The position numbers and the translations under genes are program-made. A stretch of DNA of 9,988 bases, taken from assembly GCA_018700535.1 (NCBI GenBank), contig JABITQ010000017.1, positions 1 through 9,988 of the forward strand. Direction: 5' to 3'. Position 1 is the stretch's first letter. Each line of letters opens with the position of its first letter. This DNA is from Candidatus Uhrbacteria bacterium. Its GTDB lineage: Bacteria; Patescibacteriota; Patescibacteriia; UBA9934; GWF2-40-263. The notes under the pieces are model-generated. The model had not been told where the DNA came from. It searched no databases and saw only the letters and a program-made list of their open reading frames with translations. Below, piece after piece: positions 1-5,266 of the stretch.

Positions 1-1130
1 AACCCACGATGCGCCAAATCTTTAATCACATCAATCGCAACATTTTCATCTGTCACAAGACGCCCTTCAAACGGCCCCGTGCCTTTTACATACGTTCCAT
101 CCAAGTTCACGATATGAAACTTTGGTAGCCCAACGGCATTACCGAGCATAAAGTCATCAGCTCCATACATCACAGCTGTATGCACAACTCCAGTTCCATC
201 CTCAGTGGTCACAAAATCAGCAGCCATCACATACCACCCTTTCTTATCCTCCTGATCTGTACCCTTAAGAAGCTCTCGTAGATATGGGTACAAAGGCTCG
301 TACTCTTTTCCAACAAGCACATCCCCTGTCACCTCTTCAACAATTTCAACGTCATCTTCAAACAAATCGCTCACGCGCTCCTTTGCGAGCCAAACAAAAT
401 TCTCACCTTCTTTCACCTTTGCGTAAACAATCTTTTCACCAACAGCAAGCCCGACGTTTCCAGGCAGTGTCCATGGAGTTGTTGTCCAAGCGAGGATATA
501 TTCATTCTCCGTACCAACAATCTTAAACCTCGCCGTCACAGACAAATCCTTCACATCCTTATATCCCTGCGACAACTCATGACTTGATAGCGATGTCCCA
601 CAGCGCGGACAATGTGGTGTCACTCGGTAATCTTTGTACAAAAGATCTTTCTCCCAAACCTGTTTTACAATCCACCAAAGTGACTCGATGTATTTTGAGT
701 CGTAAGTAATGTACGGGTTCTCCAAATCGAGCCAGTACCCCATGCGTTTGGTAAACCCCTCCCAATCTGTTTTGTATTTCCAAACACTCTCCTTACATTT
801 GGCATTAAACTTATCAATACCGTACTCCTCAATCTCAAGCTTACTCTTAAACCCAAGCTGCTTTTCTACCTCAAGCTCGACAGGCAAACCATGGGTATCC
901 CAACCAGCTTTACGAACCACATTGTAGCCCTGCATCGTTTTAAAACGTGGGATGCAATCCTTAAACGCACGCGACTCCACGTGGTGAATACCTGGCTTAC
1001 CATTAGCAGTCGGTGGCCCCTCGTAAAACACAAACGAGCCCTTTGGGGCTTGCTTGTCCACGGTCTTTTGAAAAATACTATTTTGATCCCAATACTCTAG
1101 GACCTTTTTCTCATTTTCTGGAAAATTCAT
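1..1130 (-). CDS. ileS: Isoleucyl-tRNA synthetase, type 2 (partial, N-terminal 376 residues)
   Basis: Charges tRNA-Ile with isoleucine in the cytoplasm. Reading the minus strand from the ATG at 1130 gives an uninterrupted frame to the window edge; roughly the last two thirds of the protein are missing. Residues 37-50 hold the class I signature EGPPTANGKPGIHH, where GIHH replaces HIGH, the form typical of type-2 (eukaryote-like, often mupirocin-tolerant) bacterial enzymes. A CPxC pair (C174, C177) lies in the insertion before the CP1 editing domain. The editing domain is recognisable by WTTTPWTLPGN (215-225) and GTGVVHTA (312-319). The start is chosen because the frame opens with the usual short N-terminus before the signature (NFPENEKKVLEYW) and no earlier in-frame start is needed. 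There is no Shine-Dalgarno sequence. It is convergent with nothing and lies downstream of the small membrane genes, separated by a terminator. Confidence 0.95.
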   Translation of the reverse strand, partial: MNFPENEKKVLEYWDQNSIFQKTVDKQAPKGSFVFYEGPPTANGKPGIHHVESRAFKDCIPRFKTMQGYNVVRKAGWDTHGLPVELEVEKQLGFKSKLEIEEYGIDKFNAKCKESVWKYKTDWEGFTKRMGYWLDLENPYITYDSKYIESLWWIVKQVWEKDLLYKDYRVTPHCPRCGTSLSSHELSQGYKDVKDLSVTARFKIVGTENEYILAWTTTPWTLPGNVGLAVGEKIVYAKVKEGENFVWLAKERVSDLFEDDVEIVEEVTGDVLVGKEYEPLYPYLRELLKGTDQEDKKGWYVMAADFVTTEDGTGVVHTAVMYGADDFMLGNAVGLPKFHIVNLDGTYVKGTGPFEGRLVTDENVAIDVIKDLAHRG

Positions 1131-1141
1131 ACGTATAAGAG

Positions 1142-1147
1142 GTTATC
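1142..1147 (-). promoter_or_regulatory. Possible -10 element for ileS
   Basis: GATAAC on the minus strand lies 11 bases before the ileS ATG, which would give a leader of only a few bases. No convincing -35 box is seen. An alternative TTATAC lies too close to the start to serve. The assignment rests on position and on similar near-leaderless arrangements elsewhere in the window. Confidence 0.3.
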
Positions 1148-1160
1148 AACCCCTGATATA

Positions 1161-1193
1161 AAAAGCAAAAACGACACCTTAGTAGGTGCCGTT
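1161..1193 (-). terminator. Intrinsic terminator of the 1179-1484 membrane protein gene
   Basis: On the minus strand AACGGCACCT pairs with AGGTGTCGTT (10-bp stem, one G-U pair, four-base loop) and is followed by TTTT-GC-TTTTT. The G-U pair would be an A-C mismatch on the plus strand and the T-tract exists only on minus, so it works for the minus strand. The stop codon of the gene (1179-1181) lies at the top of this hairpin. Confidence 0.85.
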
Positions 1194-1204
1194 CGTTTCG
1201 TGCG
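1167..1204 (-). repeat. Duplicated terminator segment, copy 1
   Basis: 38 bases matching 1563-1600 at 35 of 38 positions by direct comparison. It covers the terminator hairpin and the eight codons before it. It is part of the tandem duplication that made the two small membrane protein genes. Confidence 0.85.
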
Positions 1205-1484
1205 TCTTCATCTGCGTCAACAACTCAACAACCTTGATCTCCCACCAATCTGATAACCGATTCAGAGACCATACCAAGGCACTCCACATAGTTGCGAGAT
1301 TGAAAATGAACAAGACGAATCCGACAAGCCAAAGGCATTGAACCGGTTGTTGACCCGCATACTCCTTGAGATGGAGTCCGACGAGCACTGATACTGGCAA
1401 GACCCAGAAAACCAGAGTCATGTACGAAACCACCATTGACCACAATTCCCGAACCAACTTCTCTTGCTCAAGTTTTTTTCCCAT
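1179..1484 (-). CDS. Small two-helix membrane protein (tandem paralog A)
   Basis: Unrecognised 101-residue protein. Residues 1-16 are charged, then come two hydrophobic segments, about 18-39 and 47-74, and a polar tail of about 27 residues; the likely topology is a helical hairpin in the inner membrane. It resembles the neighbouring product of 1601-1894: both have LKE after helix 1 and a W-x-L-x-RL end to helix 2 (WSLNRL versus WLLKRL). The start ATG has a good Shine-Dalgarno GGAGG five bases upstream and a complete sigma70-type promoter, which is unusual for this window. The last codons (THETNGTY, stop) run into the terminator hairpin, with the stop in the loop. Function is unknown; no motif points to an enzyme or transporter. 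Confidence 0.85.
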   Translation of the reverse strand: MGKKLEQEKLVRELWSMVVSYMTLVFWVLPVSVLVGLHLKEYAGQQPVQCLWLVGFVLFIFNLATMWSALVWSLNRLSDWWEIKVVELLTQMKTHETNGTY

Positions 1485-1489
1485 GAATT

Positions 1490-1494
1490 CCTCC
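1490..1494 (-). promoter_or_regulatory. Shine-Dalgarno of small membrane protein gene A
   Basis: GGAGG on the minus strand with a five-base gap to the ATG at 1484. It fixes the start, and it is notable because most genes here have no such site. Confidence 0.8.
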
Positions 1495-1496
1495 GT

Positions 1497-1544
1497 GTAG
1501 ATGAGTCTCTGTTATAAACCGAAATGGATTTATGATCAATGCAT
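1497..1544 (-). repeat. Duplicated promoter/leader segment, copy 1
   Basis: 48 bases matching 1908-1955 without gaps, 37 of 48 identical by direct count. It contains the -35, spacer, -10 and start of the leader (AGAGAC-x-CATCTA, read on minus). Confidence 0.85.
1511..1539 (-). promoter_or_regulatory. Sigma70-type promoter of small membrane protein gene A
   Basis: On minus: -35 TTGATC (1534-1539), exactly 17-base spacer, -10 TATAAC (1511-1516). The predicted transcript starts near 1504, giving a leader of about 20 bases before the ATG at 1484. The same arrangement recurs for the paralog at 1922-1950. Confidence 0.75.
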
Positions 1545-1556
1545 CTAGTTTGGTAG

Positions 1557-1588
1557 AAACAGAAAACGACACCTTAGGGGGTGTCGTT
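1557..1588 (-). terminator. Intrinsic terminator of the 1601-1894 membrane protein gene
   Basis: On minus AACGACACC pairs perfectly with GGTGTCGTT (9 bp, six-base loop) and is followed by the T-rich stretch TTTTCTGTTTC. It is the duplicate of the terminator at 1161-1193. Confidence 0.85.
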
Positions 1589-1600
1589 CGTTTCGTGCGT
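1563..1600 (-). repeat. Duplicated terminator segment, copy 2
   Basis: Counterpart of 1167-1204 (35 of 38 identical). Here the equivalent of the paralog's last eight codons lies after a stop codon and is therefore untranslated, though it stays open (THETNDTP, then TAA at 1574-1576). Confidence 0.85.
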
Positions 1601-1894
1601 TTACTCGGGTGAAGAACGCGCTTCTCGTTCCAGACGTTTCGTTCGTAGATACGGTACAAGACGCTTAAGTAACCACAGACTTGCGAATTGCAGCCCCACA
1701 ACCATGAACATAAACGCAATGAAAGCACCGGTGATGATCGCGACAGCTGTTCTCAGACCAAACTCTTCTTTGAGAAAAAGAGTTCCGAACATTGAGAATG
1801 GTGAGAGGATGATCGAGATCCCCAACCAAACCAGCACCGTCTTCACGCTTACAGACCGCTGAGATTTTTTTGGGGTGGTAGTTTCCGTACCCAT
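1601..1894 (-). CDS. Small two-helix membrane protein (tandem paralog B)
   Basis: Unrecognised 97-residue protein: a polar, Ser/Thr/Lys-rich N-terminus (1-19), hydrophobic segments at about 20-42 and 49-76, and a strongly basic tail (KRLVPYLRTKRLEREAR). The basic tail suggests that the C-terminus faces the cytoplasm. It is the tandem duplicate of the 1179-1484 gene: weak protein similarity (LKE, W-x-L-x-RL landmarks, same helix spacing), but clearly homologous promoter and terminator. A purine-rich GGGAGA lies six bases before the ATG. It is divergent from rpiB, with a 79-base gap holding both promoters. The stop (1601-1603) lies eight codons before the ancestral-looking stop in the terminator. 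Function is unknown; a role in the envelope is the most that can be inferred. Confidence 0.85.
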   Translation of the reverse strand: MGTETTTPKKSQRSVSVKTVLVWLGISIILSPFSMFGTLFLKEEFGLRTAVAIITGAFIAFMFMVVGLQFASLWLLKRLVPYLRTKRLEREARSSPE

Positions 1895-1907
1895 CTTTAC
1901 TCTCCCT

Positions 1908-1955
1908 ATAGATGCGTCTCTGTCTTAATCCAAAATGGCGTTATTGTCAATGTAT
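1908..1955 (-). repeat. Duplicated promoter/leader segment, copy 2
   Basis: Counterpart of 1497-1544 (37 of 48 identical, no gaps). Similarity stops just beyond the -35 box, which marks the edge of the duplicated unit or of the constrained region. Confidence 0.85.
1922..1950 (-). promoter_or_regulatory. Sigma70-type promoter of small membrane protein gene B
   Basis: On minus: consensus -35 TTGACA (1945-1950), 17-base spacer, -10 TAAGAC (1922-1927). The predicted start is near 1915, about 20 bases before the ATG at 1894. Confidence 0.75.
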
Positions 1956-1958
1956 TGA
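1947..1958. repeat. Short inverted repeat between divergent promoters
   Basis: TCAAT-GT-ATTGA, five-base arms with a two-base centre. It overlaps the -35 box of the minus-strand promoter and abuts the proposed -10 of rpiB, so a protein bound here could affect both genes. At this length chance is a real alternative. Confidence 0.35.
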
Positions 1959-1962
1959 TACT
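1957..1962 (+). promoter_or_regulatory. Possible -10 element for rpiB
   Basis: GATACT lies 11 bases before the rpiB ATG (the overlapping TACTAT at 1959 is an alternative). It would give a leader of about five bases. No -35 box is seen on the plus strand. Confidence 0.35.
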
Positions 1963-1973
1963 ATTGCCTGCGT

Positions 1974-2444
1974 ATGAAACCAACTATCTATATTGGAGCA
2001 GATCACGCAGGCTGGGAGCTTAAGGAAGCTCTCGAGGAGTACTTAAAGGAGAAGGATATTCGCATTGTCGACATGGGGAACAAAAACCTTGTAAATGGCG
2101 ATGATTACCCAGATTTTGGCTATGCTGTAGCTAAACGTGTAGTCACAGACGAGAACGCTCATGGAATTGTTATCTGTGGGAATGCGCAGGGTATCTGTAT
2201 TGTTGCGAATAAAGTAAGAGGAGTGCGCGCGGCAACAGGGTTTAATACTGATGTGGCCAAAAGTGCACGCGAGGACGACGACTCAAACATTCTCTGTCTT
2301 CCTGGAAGACACATCGATGTTAAGGAAGCAAAAAAGATTGTCGACACTTGGCTTGAGACAGAGTTCAGCGGAGAGGATCGTCACATTCGACGCTTGAAGC
2401 GCGTTGAGGAAATTGAGAATGATGAGTTTGGAGCTAACGCTTAA
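1974..2444 (+). CDS. rpiB: Ribose-5-phosphate isomerase B (RpiB/LacA/LacB family)
   Basis: Interconverts ribose 5-phosphate and ribulose 5-phosphate in the non-oxidative pentose-phosphate pathway; cytoplasmic. The 156 residues are close to family length. Visible are GADHAG (8-13, substrate-loop His at 11), DYP (44-46), and VICGNAQG (66-73) with the catalytic-type Cys68, followed by the ANK-x-x-G-x-RAA stretch (78-87). Phosphate-binding Arg candidates lie in EDRHIRRLKR. Oddities: the usual Thr-Gly after the CysGly is Asn-Ala, and the conserved His of the R-x-HND-x-N motif (ring-opening His99 in E. coli RpiB) is Asp101 here (RED-DDSN). The protein may therefore be an active variant with altered chemistry or preference. 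It begins a run with rpe (9-base gap). There is no Shine-Dalgarno, and the leader is probably very short. Confidence 0.93.
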   Translation: MKPTIYIGADHAGWELKEALEEYLKEKDIRIVDMGNKNLVNGDDYPDFGYAVAKRVVTDENAHGIVICGNAQGICIVANKVRGVRAATGFNTDVAKSAREDDDSNILCLPGRHIDVKEAKKIVDTWLETEFSGEDRHIRRLKRVEEIENDEFGANA

Positions 2445-2453
2445 CGATTAGTT

Positions 2454-3110
2454 ATGATTGAGATCGTCCCAGCATTCCTTGTTGAATCCAACGAAGAGTT
2501 TGAGCAGAAACTCAGGCTTGTTGAGGGTCACGTTAACTTAATCCAAGTTGATGCACTTGATGGATCACTCTTCCCTAACACCGTCTGGTACGACGCAGAG
2601 CGCGTAGGTGCATTGCGCACCAAGGTTGAGATGGAACTTCACCTAATGGTCGAGAACCCAATCCCAATCGTGGAAGCGTGGCAAAAACATGTTCCGACGT
2701 TCAAACGCGCAATTGTTCATGCAGAAATGCATCGACCTATCGGTGCTGTCGTGGATCACATTAAAAATGTACTCAAACTTGAATGTGGCGTTGCGCTGAA
2801 TCCAGAGACTCCCATGAAAAATATTGAGGAGGTTCTCCATCAAATCGATTCACTTACGATTATGGGGGTGCACCCAGGTGAAAGTGGTCAAGCATTTTTA
2901 GGCGATTCTGTTATCGAAAAAATCAAACAAGTTCACGCTCACGCACCTGATCTCATTATCGAGATTGACGGAGGGGTGACAGAAGAACTACTATCTTCTC
3001 TAGTGAGCGCAGGCATCACCCGTGTTTGCGCCGCGAGCCTAATTTTTAAAAACGAAGATCCTGAAGCTCAGATCAAGAAGTTAAAGGAGGAACTTTTAGA
3101 ACTTAACTAG
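2454..3110 (+). CDS. rpe: Ribulose-phosphate 3-epimerase (divergent)
   Basis: Predicted to interconvert ribulose 5-phosphate and xylulose 5-phosphate; TIM-barrel, cytoplasmic, 218 residues (normal length). Landmarks in order: VPAFL (5-9, family APSIL), QVDALDG-x-x-FPN (31-42), LHLMVENP (62-69), ALNPETP (114-120), GVHPGESGQAF (138-148), EIDGGV (170-175). Catalytic Asp33 and Asp172 and metal-ligand His63 are present. The first metal ligand, His in the usual HVDVMDG, is Gln31, and the active-site Ser of APS is Ala7. Either the metal site is altered or this is a functionally shifted relative. It follows rpiB by nine bases and precedes the secreted-protein gene by five, so the three are probably one transcript. 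There is no Shine-Dalgarno. Confidence 0.88.
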   Translation: MIEIVPAFLVESNEEFEQKLRLVEGHVNLIQVDALDGSLFPNTVWYDAERVGALRTKVEMELHLMVENPIPIVEAWQKHVPTFKRAIVHAEMHRPIGAVVDHIKNVLKLECGVALNPETPMKNIEEVLHQIDSLTIMGVHPGESGQAFLGDSVIEKIKQVHAHAPDLIIEIDGGVTEELLSSLVSAGITRVCAASLIFKNEDPEAQIKKLKEELLELN

Positions 3111-3115
3111 CACGT

Positions 3116-4213
3116 ATGAACCGAACATTCGAGAAACACCCACTCGTTTTAGCTCTCGTCCCAGTGATCACTCTTACATTGTTTGCCTCACTATTTGTCG
3201 CAAACGTTCACGCTGAGGAGACAATGAGCTCAGAAGTTGAAGTCGAGCTTGTAAGCGAAAGTTCTGAGGAGACTGATGAGGAGGTTGTTGTAACAATCGT
3301 CGAAGAAGAGGGAGACGATGAAGCAATGGTGGAAGTGACTACCGAGGTTGTAGAAGATGAAGAGCTCGAGGAAGAGACTCTTGAGGAAGTCGCTGAAGAA
3401 GAAACTGTCGAAGCACTCAGCGATACAGAAGAACTCGAGGTAGAAGTAATGGAAAGCGAGGTTGCTGAAGAGATGATCGAGGATGACTCATGGCTAATGG
3501 ATGTTGCAGAGCTAGAGTCAGGAGACCTGTTTCGTGGAAAGACTCGAAACGCCGTTTACTACTACGGAAACGACGGACTTCGTTACATTTTTCCAAACGA
3601 AAAGACTTACTTTACTTGGGAAGATGCGTTTACTGAGATCAAGTGGATTAGCGACGAAGACCTCACCACCATCCAGATTGGTGGAAACGCTACCTACAAG
3701 CCAGGTATCCGAATGGTCAAAATCGTAAGCGACCCAACGGTCTACGCTGTCTCAGCAAACGCTGAGCTTCGTGCAATTGAGTCAGAAGAAGTTGCTGTCG
3801 AGCTTTACGGAGAAGACTGGGCAACAATGGTGGATGATCTACCAGACTACTTCTTTACCAATTACTGGATTGGAAGCTCAATCGAGGTCGCGTCACAATT
3901 TGACGTTGCCATCGAAGAAACAGACGCAACATCAATTAACGACGACCGTGCACTCGAACCATTCGTAACAATCGAAATTACTGAGGGTGGTTACAGCGAG
4001 CCAACACTATTTGTTACTCCAGGCACAACCGTCCGATTCCTCAACAGTTCTGAGGCAAAACACTCAGCAACAGAATGGGATCGCATCTGGGGATCAGGCA
4101 CACTTACACCAGGAGAGCACTACTCTCGAACATTCGAACGCATGGGAGTTTGGAGCTACTACTCAACCTACGCAGAACAAGCAGACATGAGTGGAGCAAT
4201 CATCGTTGAATAA
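3116..4213 (+). CDS. Secreted protein: acidic stalk, YYYG/FPN-KTYF domain, cupredoxin-like domain
   Basis: 365-residue exported protein of unknown role. Residues 1-33 are a Sec signal peptide (hydrophobic core about 9-29, cleavage expected after VHA33). Residues 34-124 are a low-complexity stalk: 44 of 91 residues are Asp or Glu, and no Lys or Arg occurs until R140. Residues 135-255 are a domain with VYYYG-x-DG-x-RY-x-FPN-x-KTYFTW, IQIGGN-x-TYKPG and a second half-repeat (VKI-x-SDP-x-VYAV); I know this arrangement from CPR genomes but can name no function. Residues 281-365 look like a plastocyanin-type cupredoxin: His316 and Met358 sit at copper-ligand positions, but the Cys is Ser350 and the second His is Ala353, so type 1 copper binding is unlikely. 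It is the last gene of the rpiB-rpe run. The downstream gene at 4295 is a stalkless paralog. Confidence 0.85.
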   Translation: MNRTFEKHPLVLALVPVITLTLFASLFVANVHAEETMSSEVEVELVSESSEETDEEVVVTIVEEEGDDEAMVEVTTEVVEDEELEEETLEEVAEEETVEALSDTEELEVEVMESEVAEEMIEDDSWLMDVAELESGDLFRGKTRNAVYYYGNDGLRYIFPNEKTYFTWEDAFTEIKWISDEDLTTIQIGGNATYKPGIRMVKIVSDPTVYAVSANAELRAIESEEVAVELYGEDWATMVDDLPDYFFTNYWIGSSIEVASQFDVAIEETDATSINDDRALEPFVTIEITEGGYSEPTLFVTPGTTVRFLNSSEAKHSATEWDRIWGSGTLTPGEHYSRTFERMGVWSYYSTYAEQADMSGAIIVE

Positions 4214-4220
4214 GCAGTGG

Positions 4221-4245
4221 AAAAGCCGGCTAGTAGCCGGCTTTT
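4221..4245 (+). terminator. Intrinsic terminator after the acidic-stalk gene
   Basis: AAAAGCCGGC - TAGTA - GCCGGCTTTT is a perfect 10-bp hairpin with a five-base loop, ending in a short T-run. The symmetric A and T tracts mean that it could act on both strands, although no minus-strand gene ends here. Confidence 0.9.
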
Positions 4246-4251
4246 CTGTAT

Positions 4252-4259
4252 GCTATAAT
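4252..4259 (+). promoter_or_regulatory. Extended -10 promoter of the 4295 gene
   Basis: TG-C-TATAAT is a full extended -10 with a consensus hexamer, placed seven bases after the preceding terminator. No -35 box is visible; its place is taken by the terminator hairpin. The predicted transcript starts near 4266, with a leader of about 29 bases. Confidence 0.75.
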
Positions 4260-4269
4260 TTGATCATTC

Positions 4270-4290
4270 AATTCATAAATTCACTGAATT
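4270..4290 (+). promoter_or_regulatory. Small AT-rich hairpin in the 4295 gene leader
   Basis: AATTCA and TGAATT are complementary (6 bp, nine-base loop) and end four bases before the ATG. No Shine-Dalgarno is present in this leader. The hairpin is weak and may be chance. Confidence 0.25.
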
Positions 4291-4294
4291 AGTT

Positions 4295-5104
4295 ATGACA
4301 AATCGTCTAACATTCCTCTCGGTCGTCAGCCTCACTCTTGCAATGACATTCGCTTTTGTCCTAGCAAGCTCTGTACCAACTGCTGGTGCAACAAGTTTCG
4401 TTACAGAATCTGACCTAGAAGTCGGAGACCTTATTCGTGGAGAAAGCTTTACTGCCGTGTATTACTACGGCGAAGACGGCTTCCGCTACGTATTTCCTAA
4501 CGACAAGACATACTTCACTTGGTACGACAATTTCGACGACGTCCGATGGCTCGAAGATTCAGACATGTCTGATATCCAAATCGGCGGAAACGTTACGTAC
4601 AAGCCTGGTGTAAAAATGATCAAGATCACATCTGACCCTAAAGTTTATACGGTAGGAGCAGGTGGAGAAATCCGCGCGATCCCATCTGAAACAGTTGCAA
4701 CAGAGCTTTACGGATCAAGCTGGAACACAATGATCGACGACGTCCCAGACGGTTTCTTCCCAAACTACGATCTAGGATCTGAACTAGAGTTTGCAAGTCA
4801 ATTCGACGCAGACGCAGAAGAAGCAGGAGCATGGAACATCGGTCACAACAAGAGTCTCGAGGGTTACACAACGGTCTACCTCTCAGACTCAAGCTTTGAC
4901 TCCGTCACCATCGACGCTGGAACAGCTGTCCGCTTCATCAACAACGGAGATGTAAAGGTAGGCGCTAGCGCAGATGACAAGTCATGGGGAACAGGAACTC
5001 TCAACGCAGACGAGAACTTCTCCAAATACTTCGACGAAGCAGATGACTACGACTTCCACGACAAGTACGACTCAGGAAACGTAGGAACAATCACCGTTGA
5101 ATAG
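4295..5104 (+). CDS. Secreted paralog: YYYG/FPN-KTYF domain plus degenerate cupredoxin-like domain
   Basis: 269-residue exported protein, paralogous to the product of 3116-4213 but lacking its acidic stalk. Signal peptide about 1-32 (core roughly 8-27, probable cleavage after AGA32). The repeat domain (about 42-160) carries AVYYYG-x-DG-x-RY-x-FPN-x-KTYFTW, DIQIGGN-x-TYKPG and VKMIKI-x-SDP-x-VYTV, near-identical in layout to its neighbour. The C-terminal domain (about 187-269) keeps the cupredoxin pattern (DAGTAVRF, GTGTLNADENF, GTITVE), but the four copper-ligand positions read Val222, Phe254, Lys257 and Asn262, so copper binding should be lost. The protein is rich in Asp/Glu and Tyr/Phe. It has its own promoter and terminator, so it is expressed separately from the first copy. 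A cell-surface or periplasm-like location is inferred. Confidence 0.85.
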   Translation: MTNRLTFLSVVSLTLAMTFAFVLASSVPTAGATSFVTESDLEVGDLIRGESFTAVYYYGEDGFRYVFPNDKTYFTWYDNFDDVRWLEDSDMSDIQIGGNVTYKPGVKMIKITSDPKVYTVGAGGEIRAIPSETVATELYGSSWNTMIDDVPDGFFPNYDLGSELEFASQFDADAEEAGAWNIGHNKSLEGYTTVYLSDSSFDSVTIDAGTAVRFINNGDVKVGASADDKSWGTGTLNADENFSKYFDEADDYDFHDKYDSGNVGTITVE

Positions 5105-5118
5105 TTAGTAAAGATATT

Positions 5119-5147
5119 AAAAACTACCGGGAAACCGGTAGTTTTTT
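5119..5147 (+). terminator. Intrinsic terminator after the 4295 gene
   Basis: A-tract, CTACCGG, GAAA tetraloop, CCGGTAG, then six Ts. The perfect 7-bp GC-containing core is extended by A-T pairs. The GNRA loop and T6 make it a strong candidate. Confidence 0.9.
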
Positions 5148-5192
5148 GTTTGAGGTGATAATGATCGAATGGATCTTGTGGAGGCAGATGGT

Positions 5193-5221
5193 TTGACAAT
5201 TGGGCTAAAGTAAGCTAGATT
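5193..5221 (+). promoter_or_regulatory. Sigma70-type promoter of the 5267 small gene
   Basis: Consensus -35 TTGACA (5193-5198), 17-base spacer, -10 TAGATT (5216-5221). The predicted start is near 5228, about 39 bases before the ATG. The bases between the upstream terminator and this promoter (5148-5192) show nothing else. Confidence 0.7.
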
Positions 5222-5254
5222 TGCTTGTCCTGGCGATTCAATCAGCGACAAAGT

Positions 5255-5258
5255 GGAG
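5255..5258 (+). promoter_or_regulatory. Shine-Dalgarno that selects the 5267 start
   Basis: GGAG in a GTGGAGAAG context lies eight bases before the ATG at 5267. It supports 5267 over the longer frame beginning at 5225, which would start upstream of the predicted transcript start. Confidence 0.6.
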
Positions 5259-5266
5259 AAGACCCC

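Noticed and set aside
284..1100. Several plus- and minus-strand open frames overlapping the ileS region
   Set aside because: They lie in other frames of a clear isoleucyl-tRNA synthetase and show no recognisable domain, promoter or ribosome site.
1581..1862. 93-codon plus-strand frame opposite the second small membrane gene
   Set aside because: The minus-strand frame has promoter, Shine-Dalgarno, terminator and a paralog; the plus-strand product is Arg/Ser-rich and has no signals.
3083..3090. AAAGGAGG, a perfect Shine-Dalgarno sequence before the acidic-stalk gene
   Set aside because: It is 25 bases from the ATG at 3116, with no start codon at a suitable distance; it simply encodes Lys-Glu-Glu near the end of rpe.
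5225..5266. Upstream extension of the small gene (start at 5225)
   Set aside because: The predicted transcript begins near 5228, after that codon, and the Shine-Dalgarno points to 5267.
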